Source of the DNA: Desulfobacterales bacterium
Lineage (GTDB): Bacteria; Desulfobacterota; Desulfobacteria; Desulfobacterales; JAUCGF01
NCBI GenBank assembly: GCA_029940345.1
Contig: JAOZRC010000319.1
Coordinates: 1 to 6,467 of the forward strand
Direction: 5' to 3'
DNA: 6,467 nucleotides
The notes under the pieces were generated by a model. It was not told the origin of the DNA. It searched no databases and saw nothing but the letters and a program-made list of their open reading frames with translations. Made by a program: the position numbers and the translations under genes. Of the stretch, positions 1-6,161 are shown one piece after another (positions within the stretch are counted from its first letter, which is position 1; every line of letters begins with the position of its first letter).

Positions 1-93
1 ATGGCAATAGGCCGGCTATTCCCTTAAAATTTGCGAAAATCAGCCCTCGCTCTCCCACTTTTTCGCTTCGATCACGACTTTCCAAACAGGCTC

Positions 94-156
94 TGAGGAA
101 CGAAACCTGGCATCAGCCTGAATTCGTCAGGTTTCGTTCCTCAACCCAACCTACGA
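94..156. repeat. Palindromic intergenic repeat with 16-bp perfect arms
   Basis: Positions 94-109 (TGAGGAACGAAACCTG) are the exact reverse complement of 128-143, with an 18-nt spacer. A smaller alternative hairpin (117-121 with 127-131) sits inside. The right arm continues into CAACCCAACCTACG (143-156). From memory, the wording GTTTCGTTCCTCAACCCAACCTACG belongs to a dispersed palindromic repeat seen in many deltaproteobacterial and cyanobacterial genomes; this was not searched. It lies about 30 nt past the stop of the membrane kinase gene, so it would form a strong 3' hairpin in that transcript. No T-run follows either arm, so it is not a classical intrinsic terminator, although it could stabilise the mRNA end. 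Confidence 0.75.
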
Positions 157-173
157 CTGACACCTGAAACCTG

Positions 174-3068
174 TTAAGGCATCGGAAGTGTGACAACCAC
201 CTGCGTCCCCTCTCCATATTTGCTTGCAACTGCTATATCACCCTTATGGGCTTCAGCGATATATTTAGAAATACCCATGCCCAGTCCGGTTCCTTCAATG
301 GATGTTGTTGTCGCATTGGCCCTATAGAATTTATCGAAAATTTTGGCTGCCTCTTCCGGTGTCATGCCGATCCCCTGATCTTCCACGGTAATTTCATAGC
401 GCTCCCGGTCCACTTTACCACTAATACGAATCCGACCGCCATCAGGAGAGTATTTGACTGCATTATCAATCAAATTTTTAAGCATCTGGCTAATTTTGGT
501 TTTATCAATGTCCAGTTGAACGGCTTGTCCTGTTAGGCATGTTTCAAAAAAGTGTGTTTCATCAGGTGTGGAAAAAAGTTCAACGACCTCTTTGATAATG
601 CTGTCAATCAAACAGAGCGTTTTATGAAGACCAAAGCGGCGTCCGGACTCAATGTGTTCAATGTCTAGCAAATCACTGATAATTTTCGACAGATTGACCG
701 CTTTTTGGTTAATGTAGTTTAAGTATTTATGCTTTTCATAATAGCTAAGATCCTTGCGTAGCATCAATAGTTCCGAGAAGCCTCTGATGGAAGTCAGGGG
801 TGTTCGCATTTCATGTGCCGCTGTGGAGATAAATTCGTTTTTCATGCGCTCGGCTTCACGCATTTGGCTGACATCGCGAAATAGCATTATTTTGCCGGAC
901 ACTGTTCCATTTTGGTCTTTAAAGACAGATGTTCGTGCATTAAACGTCTTTAGTTTGCCCTTATCCGGACTGGCAATTTCAAAATCAAAAATAACATCAG
1001 ACTGTTGCTGTTTGGGGATCATTTTGAAGTCTTTTTGGAGGCGTTCCTGGCAAATAATCGTATCCAATGATTGGTTTATAACATCGGGAAGGCTGACCTG
1101 AAACATTTTTTGGGCCACTTGATTTATTAAAACAATACGATTGTTTAAATCCGTTACGATCAGCCCATCCGCAATCGAGGCTAAAATGCCCTCCATCCGG
1201 TCTTTAGCTTGTTCCACTTCTTTCAGGGAGCGATCAAGTTCAAACGTTCTCTCCTCTACTTTTTGTTCTAACTGTTTCCGGTGTTCCACCAATTCTGCTT
1301 CTAAGCTTTTTCTTGGTGTTATATCAATTTTAAGTGCCATATAGTTTGTTATTTGATCCTGATCATTTTTGAGCGGGAGAATGGTGGCGTCTTCCCAGAA
1401 GAATTCTCCATTTTTGCGCTTGTTGTAAAATTCGCCATGCCAAACTTTACCGTCTGTGATCGTTGCCCATAATTCGGTGAAAACGTGTCTGGGGGTTTCT
1501 CCCGATTGTAAGATGCGCGGGTTTTGCCGGATCGCTTCTTCAGAAGAATAGCCCGTCAAGCGACTGAATGTCGAGTTCACATACTCAATATCAGCATTCA
1601 GATCGGTAATGACAATAGCTGTCGGACTTTGTTCAATTGCCTGGGACAGCATTGTGATTTTAGCGTCTTTTTCCTTTTTCAAGGAAATATCACGTCCGAT
1701 AATTTGAAAATAGCAGGCGCTTTCGATTTCTACCTTATGGATGCTGTATTCAGCCGGGAACACCGTGCTATCGCGGCGTTGATGTTCGGTTTCAAAGATG
1801 ATGCCTTCTTGGAGAAGAGCGTCATCCGTTATGACCTGTTTGAAACGATCCTTCGAAGTCGATGGCGTCCAAAGCGCATCGACCTGCATCGTTAATAATG
1901 CATCCAATTTATAGCCGTAAAGCGACTGTGCTTTACGGTTGGCGTAGAGAATTTTGCCGGTGTTATTCAATAGGAAAATAAAATCGTTGGCGTTTTGAGT
2001 CAAATAATTAAAATGGCGCACCAATGCCTGTCGATCTGTTTTGGCTTGCAACTGAGTCTTCACTAATTGGGCGCGCTGCTTAAAAATCATCACCACAACC
2101 ACCCAGGCGACAAACAGAATCAATGCAATAACAAAAAAAAACATTTGAGCCATCGTTGTTTTCAAATGCTCGAATATTTCATTTTTATCCACTTTGGAGA
2201 TAATAAACCAGGTTGTGCCAGGTATTTTACCGACATTGGCAATCACGGCGGTGCCACGGTAATCCGTACCTTCCACTTGATCTTGCCCTCCCGTGGCAAC
2301 ATAAGCCGCCGGCAAACTTTTTCCTTCTGGACGTGTAACCGGCAAACGCAACATCAACGCCGTATTTTTACGATGACGCAACTCATTTAAAAACACCACG
2401 GCATCACCTTCACGACGCACCATCAGGGTTTCAGCGGTCTGACTTGGAACTGGCCATTCGGCAAGTAAAGGAAATAAGAAGTTATACGGATCAATTTCAG
2501 CAAAAAAGGCTCCAAAACAAAATTGGCTTTTCAGCAAAGGGACTAAAATTGAGAATACAATCTCGTCAGAGGGATTTTTATAGAGGTCCGAAAAGATAAT
2601 TTCGCCTTTATGTAAGGATTTTCCGAAGAGTTCCTTTATGATGGGAAGCGGTGGTTCATCGTTTTTGCCAAGATTACCATGAGAGCAAATTTTACCGTAA
2701 CGATCTAACAGATAAATTGTTTTATAATGCTTCTTTTGCTGATCTTGAAGCCAAAAATCAACATATCTTTTGTGAATGTCCTTACCACGGTTGGTAATTA
2801 AAAATTCAAGCTCATCCATAATTAACGGATTGGAAATAAAAGACTCCGCTACATTGATTGATTTTTGTCGCCAGTTAACGATGCGTCTGATTTTTGATTG
2901 GGTGACAGCCGCCAGTTCGTCAAATTTTTCCCGCTTAATCTGTTCCTTGCGATTATCATAGTAATAACCGCCGACTAAGAATACGATCAAAAAGATAACC
3001 ACCAACGCAAGTAACAGACCCCAAGGCGCAACGGAAGTGTTAACAGATTTTGATGTGTTTTTTTTCAT
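174..3068 (-). CDS. Membrane sensor histidine kinase: periplasmic sensor, three PAS domains, HisKA and HATPase
   Basis: This 964-residue inner-membrane histidine kinase should autophosphorylate and pass phosphate to a response regulator that is not identified here. A short basic N-terminus leads into TM1 (about 16-35). A periplasmic domain (about 37-307) precedes TM2 (about 308-329). The periplasmic part is Cache-like and carries a core I recognise as common in proteobacterial sensors: ETLMVRREGD, FLNELRHRKNTALMLR, VEGTDYRG and GTTWFIISKVD (about 213-294). Its ligand is unknown. PAS domains follow at about 350-460, 472-585 and 625-735, with a coiled coil at 590-625. The HisKA box AHEMRTPL puts the phosphoacceptor at H752. 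The ATP site has N-box D868-N869, G1 D897-x-G899-x-G901, F-box around 910-917 and G2 GTGLGMG (926-932), all intact. The ATG at 3068 has no evident Shine-Dalgarno and lies 21 bp after the HD-GYP stop, so coupled translation is likely. It is the last gene of the block. Confidence 0.95.
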   Translation of the reverse strand: MKKNTSKSVNTSVAPWGLLLALVVIFLIVFLVGGYYYDNRKEQIKREKFDELAAVTQSKIRRIVNWRQKSINVAESFISNPLIMDELEFLITNRGKDIHKRYVDFWLQDQQKKHYKTIYLLDRYGKICSHGNLGKNDEPPLPIIKELFGKSLHKGEIIFSDLYKNPSDEIVFSILVPLLKSQFCFGAFFAEIDPYNFLFPLLAEWPVPSQTAETLMVRREGDAVVFLNELRHRKNTALMLRLPVTRPEGKSLPAAYVATGGQDQVEGTDYRGTAVIANVGKIPGTTWFIISKVDKNEIFEHLKTTMAQMFFFVIALILFVAWVVVVMIFKQRAQLVKTQLQAKTDRQALVRHFNYLTQNANDFIFLLNNTGKILYANRKAQSLYGYKLDALLTMQVDALWTPSTSKDRFKQVITDDALLQEGIIFETEHQRRDSTVFPAEYSIHKVEIESACYFQIIGRDISLKKEKDAKITMLSQAIEQSPTAIVITDLNADIEYVNSTFSRLTGYSSEEAIRQNPRILQSGETPRHVFTELWATITDGKVWHGEFYNKRKNGEFFWEDATILPLKNDQDQITNYMALKIDITPRKSLEAELVEHRKQLEQKVEERTFELDRSLKEVEQAKDRMEGILASIADGLIVTDLNNRIVLINQVAQKMFQVSLPDVINQSLDTIICQERLQKDFKMIPKQQQSDVIFDFEIASPDKGKLKTFNARTSVFKDQNGTVSGKIMLFRDVSQMREAERMKNEFISTAAHEMRTPLTSIRGFSELLMLRKDLSYYEKHKYLNYINQKAVNLSKIISDLLDIEHIESGRRFGLHKTLCLIDSIIKEVVELFSTPDETHFFETCLTGQAVQLDIDKTKISQMLKNLIDNAVKYSPDGGRIRISGKVDRERYEITVEDQGIGMTPEEAAKIFDKFYRANATTTSIEGTGLGMGISKYIAEAHKGDIAVASKYGEGTQVVVTLPMP

Positions 3069-3071
3069 CGG

Positions 3072-3086
3072 TTAATAATGCGCCAT
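3072..3086 (-). promoter_or_regulatory. Four-codon start-stop mini-ORF before the membrane kinase start
   Basis: On the minus strand, ATG-GCG-CAT-TAT-TAA lies between the HD-GYP stop (3090-3092) and the kinase ATG (3066-3068), in the same frame as the kinase. The TAA ends three bases before the kinase ATG. Neither ATG has a visible ribosome binding site. Ribosomes finishing the HD-GYP gene could reinitiate at either ATG. The mini-ORF may be chance, and a regulatory role is only an inference. Confidence 0.2.
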
Positions 3087-3089
3087 TTT

Positions 3090-3953
3090 TCAGGTTTCAA
3101 CAGCAACGCCCTGATGCCTGACACCGGCTCGGTCAGATTCTTGCCCAAGAGTTTCCCGAAACGTTTCAATCTGTTCAAGCGATGCCATAAACGCGTCAAA
3201 AATATTCGGATCAAAATGCGAGCCATTGCCCTCTGCCATTATGGCCAATGCCTTTTTACGGGTGAAAGCCGGTTTGTAAACTCTTGCGGTTCTCAGGGCA
3301 TCATAAACATCCGCAAGGGCGACGATGCGTCCTTCAATAGGGATGGCATCACCTTTGAGTTGGCACGGATAACCGGAACCATTATATTTTTCGTGATGCG
3401 TCCAGGCGATGCTGGCTCCCAGTTGAAGCAAGTCCGATTCAGAATCTTTTAAAATCTGGTAGCCGATGGTCGTGTGTTTCTTCATTATTTCGAATTCATC
3501 GTCATCATAGGCCGCCGGTTTAAACAGGATGGCGTCATTAATACCGATTTTACCAATATCGTGCATCGGGCTGGCATGTTTAAGCCGCTCGGCCTGTTCA
3601 TCGGGCCATCCCATGGTTTTGGCGATCAGCATCGAATAGTGGCTCATGCGTTGAAGATGGTCGCCTGTTTCATTATCTCTGAATTCAGCGGCATTTGATA
3701 AACAATAGATTGTTTCCAGGTTAGCGGCTTTTATTTTTAAAAGCGTTTGTTGTTGTTGTTGATATAATTCCCTGAAATCTTTGGCGTATGCCAGTAATTG
3801 CTCTTTCTCCTCGGCCAATGCTTTTTTTTCCTCGGCCAAAAGACGGTAGGCTTCTTCCAGCTCTTGCCGTTTGACTTTCTCTTGTTTGTAAATAAGCGCC
3901 AGGTCACGAGCGTAAATCAGGGCCTGGGCGATGCTGTCTGATTGTTCCGTCAT
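3090..3953 (-). CDS. Stand-alone HD-GYP cyclic-di-GMP phosphodiesterase with N-terminal coiled coil
   Basis: This 287-residue soluble protein is predicted to hydrolyse cyclic-di-GMP. The catalytic domain (about 75-265) has the family residues in order: E95 and H99 (NETGDH), H131-D132 in HDIGKIGI with K135, H160 in MKKHTTIG, H186-H187 in HHEKYNGSGYP, D215 in ALADVYDAL, and a late HFDP. The glutamate four residues before H99 fits the trinuclear-metal type of site known in the family. Instead of a receiver domain, residues 1-75 form a charged coiled coil with two copies of a Y-A-x-D motif (14-22 and 56-64), a one-heptad duplication (LAEEK twice) and five glutamines in a row (65-69). The ATG overlaps the upstream kinase stop as ATGA with no obvious Shine-Dalgarno, indicating translational coupling. 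The last 15 or so residues look unconstrained and are encoded by repeat-like DNA. The family call is firm; the enzyme activity is inferred from intact residues. Confidence 0.95.
   Translation of the reverse strand: MTEQSDSIAQALIYARDLALIYKQEKVKRQELEEAYRLLAEEKKALAEEKEQLLAYAKDFRELYQQQQQTLLKIKAANLETIYCLSNAAEFRDNETGDHLQRMSHYSMLIAKTMGWPDEQAERLKHASPMHDIGKIGINDAILFKPAAYDDDEFEIMKKHTTIGYQILKDSESDLLQLGASIAWTHHEKYNGSGYPCQLKGDAIPIEGRIVALADVYDALRTARVYKPAFTRKKALAIMAEGNGSHFDPNIFDAFMASLEQIETFRETLGQESDRAGVRHQGVAVET
3808..3839 (-). repeat. Tandem heptad duplication in the HD-GYP coiled coil
   Basis: The word TCCTCGGCCAA occurs at 3808-3818 and again at 3829-3839 on the plus strand, a period of exactly 21 bp. 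On the coding strand this gives LAEEKKA followed by LAEEKEQ, so the duplication is one coiled-coil heptad and keeps the helix in register. A five-fold CAA run (plus-strand TTG, 3747-3761) lies further along the same helix. Confidence 0.6.
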
Positions 3954-5941
3954 CGGATTAACCGTAATCTGATTGTGAAGACAGATCCACGTCCTAATTC
4001 ACTTTCGACATCAATGACACCGCCATGGTTTTCAATTATTTGGTGGACAATAAACAGCCCTAAACCGGAACCCTGTTCCTCGGCTTTGGTTGTATAAAAC
4101 GGTTCAAAAATCTTATCAAATATCTTTTGAGCGATTCCGCGTCCGGTATCTTGAAAGGCAATTTCAACAAAGGAAGACGCATTGTCTTCGTCAGGCGCTT
4201 TATTGATCTTGACGCTGAGAATGAGCTTGCCGCCGGCCGGCATCGCATCAATGGCATTGCTGATAATACTGGCGAACACCTGTTCCAGTTGTCCCGCGTT
4301 GCCGGAAACATTAGCCATGTCTGTATCAAAAGCTTCTTCAACCTCAATTTTGGCTTTACGCAATTGAAACTCAAGTGATTGGACCGTCCGACTTAAATGT
4401 CCGACCACTTCGACAGTGGTAAAGGATTGGTTTTCCTTTTTTGTGAAATCAAGCAACTGCTTAAGCATATTAATGGCTTGCCACAATTGGGTGTGCATTC
4501 GTTGCAGCATTTGGACAGAATCGACATCCGGATAGTTATCCGGTTTTAACAGGATTTCCACACTGAGAATCAGGGGAAAAATTGCGTTGTTGATTCCATG
4601 GGCAATGCCTGCGGTCAATTTGCCCATTGTAACCAATTTATCTGAACGGATGAGTTGATTTTTCGTTTTTTGAAGCTTTGATGCAACCTGCCCTTGATTG
4701 TAAGAACGGGCACTTTTATAAATTTGGGCCAGGTCAATGGCATATTGTTGGGTTTGTTTTTGATGAAAGGCGAGTTCGGTTTTTAATTTCTTAATTTCGC
4801 TCTGCAGTGTCGGCGGATCAATTTTTTTATATTTCGGCAAACGGATGATCACGCATGTTCCCTTTCCCGGTTCACTTTGCAACTCAATATTGCCTTTATG
4901 TGCCTGCACAATTTTTTTTACGATGGACAATCCCAAGCCGAGTCCTTCATATGTCCGTGAAGTGAGTTCTTCGGCCTGGTAAAAGTGTTCGAAAACATAA
5001 TCAATCTGAGTTGCAGGAATTCCTACGCCTTGATCGTGAATGGTGATTTTCCACATTTCTTTGTCCGATGACGTTGTGATAGTCACCGTAGAATCGGCCT
5101 CGCTAAATCGGATCGCATTGTCCAGGATATAACCGATCGCTTTTATCATTTGTTCACGATCACCATAAAACTTGGGTGTGAATTGACCCAAACGTTTTTC
5201 AATGCTGATGTTAGCCTTGGTCAGTGCGGAGTTGACCCGTGTAAGCGCTTCATCCAAGACATCATGCAGGTCAGGAATGTCTGACGAAAAATTCATCTGG
5301 GTGGAAAAAGAGGCCGCGTCAAACAATTCACTGACTGTTTTGATCAGGCGGTCACTGGATTCCTGCATCATGGCCAAATATTCTTTGTCCTCTTCGCTCA
5401 TGTGTTCGCTGAGTGATTCTTCCAGGAACGGTGCCAGACCGGTGATTGCCGTTAGCGGGGTGCGAATTTCATGCGAAACCAGACCTAAGAATTCTTCTTT
5501 CAGATTTTCATTGCGCTTGCGCCGGGTTTCATCCTGCAAACAAAAGACAAAGCCTTGCGGGTGCCCCTGGACGTCGGTAATCGGCGAACGAATCGTTTTG
5601 TAATACTGCGTGTTGTAGACACCCGGCGTAGTCATGACTTTATCGGGAATTTTAAGTTGGGACAGTCCTTCATATAGTTCCCCCCAATGCTCGGGCGACA
5701 AGTATTTTTTGAGTGATTGGCCTTCCGTTTGCTCGGCCGGATTACCGATGAGATTTAAAAACATCGTATTGGCATTAAGAATATTCAGGTCAACATCCAA
5801 GGTAACCAACGCATCTGTAACCCCATTGATTGTGACCATTAACTGCCGGTTGGCAATTTCCAGTTTCGTCCGTCTTTCCTTCTCTTTTTCGTAAATCTGT
5901 GCCAGGTCTTTGGCATATGCTTGCAATTGCCTGTTTTCCAT
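3950..5941 (-). CDS. Soluble PAS tandem histidine kinase with two HisKA-HATPase cores and no receiver
   Basis: This is a cytosolic protein of 663 residues from the ATG at 5941, with no membrane segment. I preferred that ATG because GGA sits 6 nt upstream. A TTG at 5974 would add 11 residues but has no ribosome site. Domains, counted from the ATG: Y-A-x-D helix motif (9-17), PAS (about 37-140), and a first kinase core with SHEIRTPL (H157), N-box D274-N275, G1 D303-x-G305-x-G307 and G2 GLGLGLS (333-339). A coiled-coil linker follows, carrying a second Y-A-x-D motif (400-408). A second core of the NtrB-like type comes next, with N-box N562, G1 D598-x-G600-x-G602, FYTT (615-618) and G2 GSGLGL (624-629). 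In the second core the phosphoacceptor box reads AHGINNA rather than the usual HEINNP, so E449 and P453 are replaced by G and A. The ATP site looks intact, so this core may bind ATP without normal phosphotransfer. The stop overlaps the HD-GYP start. Partner regulators are unknown. Confidence 0.93.
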   Translation of the reverse strand: MENRQLQAYAKDLAQIYEKEKERRTKLEIANRQLMVTINGVTDALVTLDVDLNILNANTMFLNLIGNPAEQTEGQSLKKYLSPEHWGELYEGLSQLKIPDKVMTTPGVYNTQYYKTIRSPITDVQGHPQGFVFCLQDETRRKRNENLKEEFLGLVSHEIRTPLTAITGLAPFLEESLSEHMSEEDKEYLAMMQESSDRLIKTVSELFDAASFSTQMNFSSDIPDLHDVLDEALTRVNSALTKANISIEKRLGQFTPKFYGDREQMIKAIGYILDNAIRFSEADSTVTITTSSDKEMWKITIHDQGVGIPATQIDYVFEHFYQAEELTSRTYEGLGLGLSIVKKIVQAHKGNIELQSEPGKGTCVIIRLPKYKKIDPPTLQSEIKKLKTELAFHQKQTQQYAIDLAQIYKSARSYNQGQVASKLQKTKNQLIRSDKLVTMGKLTAGIAHGINNAIFPLILSVEILLKPDNYPDVDSVQMLQRMHTQLWQAINMLKQLLDFTKKENQSFTTVEVVGHLSRTVQSLEFQLRKAKIEVEEAFDTDMANVSGNAGQLEQVFASIISNAIDAMPAGGKLILSVKINKAPDEDNASSFVEIAFQDTGRGIAQKIFDKIFEPFYTTKAEEQGSGLGLFIVHQIIENHGGVIDVESELGRGSVFTIRLRLIR

Positions 5942-5950
5942 AATTTTTCC
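5942..5950 (-). promoter_or_regulatory. Weak ribosome binding site supporting the ATG start of the tandem kinase
   Basis: On the minus strand, GGA at 5950-5948 is followed by a 6-nt A/T-rich spacer and then ATG at 5941-5939. The in-frame TTG at 5974 is preceded by a sequence without any purine-rich site and by an in-frame TAG at 5978-5980. This favours the ATG, although weakly, because the site is only three to four bases long. Confidence 0.4.
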
Positions 5951-6034
5951 AATCAGTTCGGATGGCTTTTTCAAACACTATTAGGATAGTTTTGGGATGC
6001 CAACATATACGGGGACACTTCGGCTGGTTCGCAT

Positions 6035-6100
6035 GTTCAGCGTAGGAACTCTTTTTTGAGCAGATTAGCGTTCTGGCCTGACGCAGAGCATGGCAACGAG
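6035..6100. repeat. Possible decayed copies of a dispersed palindromic repeat
   Basis: Two related words lie in the gap before the tandem kinase: TTCAGCGTAGGAACTC (6036-6051) and ACGCAGAGCATGGCAACGAG (6081-6100). They share the pattern AGC-[GA]-T-x-G-x-AAC. Both resemble the common intergenic palindrome containing ACGCAGAGCGTGGGAACGAG, as I remember it from many proteobacterial genomes. GTTC at 6035-6038 can pair with GAAC at 6046-6049. The copies are degenerate and no full palindrome remains, so the assignment is tentative. The rest of the gap (5951-6161) shows no gene and no convincing promoter. Confidence 0.35.
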
Positions 6101-6120
6101 GTGTTGGTCGGCAATGTGAA

Positions 6121-6156
6121 CGGGGTTTCGCCCCGCCTTATCCTGGCGCGTAAGGC
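6121..6156 (-). terminator. Two adjacent short hairpins after the receiver gene, a weak terminator candidate
   Basis: Just past the receiver gene stop, GCCTTA (6135-6140) pairs with TAAGGC (6151-6156), and CGGGG (6121-6125) pairs with CCCCG (6131-6135) around TTTCG. The GGGG stretch could instead pair with CCCC at 6156-6159, giving alternative folds. In the direction of transcription the next bases are TTCACATTGCC, with no T-run, so standard intrinsic termination is not supported. The structure may separate the receiver gene from the three-gene block, or may be part of the repeat debris in this gap. Confidence 0.3.
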
Positions 6157-6161
6157 CCCAA

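Noticed and set aside
6..20. Short near-palindrome AATAGGCCGGCTATT as a terminator or operator
   Set aside because: The stem is only five pairs around a five-base loop, no T-run is visible, and it touches the window edge, so nothing can be concluded.
1500..1530. Possible LOV photosensor in the second PAS domain, from the NPRILQSGE segment
   Set aside because: The flavin-binding cysteine motif N-C-R-F-L-Q is absent; the position reads NPRILQ, which is common in ordinary PAS domains.
246..2961. Several plus-strand open frames of 61-123 codons opposite the membrane kinase
   Set aside because: They lie fully antisense to a gene with clear domains along its whole length, show cysteine- or serine-rich composition typical of shadow frames, and have no recognisable motifs.
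4060..4378. Open frames on both strands overlapping the second kinase core
   Set aside because: The kinase frame here contains intact ATP-site motifs; the alternatives have none and are explained as shadows.
5790..5978. Minus-strand 62-codon frame starting GTG at 5978
   Set aside because: It overlaps the kinase N-terminus in another frame and ends early; the kinase frame carries the recognisable helix motif and PAS domain.
5985..6003. Minus-strand promoter with TTGGCA (6003-5998) as -35 and TATCCT as -10
   Set aside because: The spacing between the two elements is about 9 bp, far too short, and no good -10 lies at 16-18 bp. No sigma-54 type GG/GC pair was seen either.
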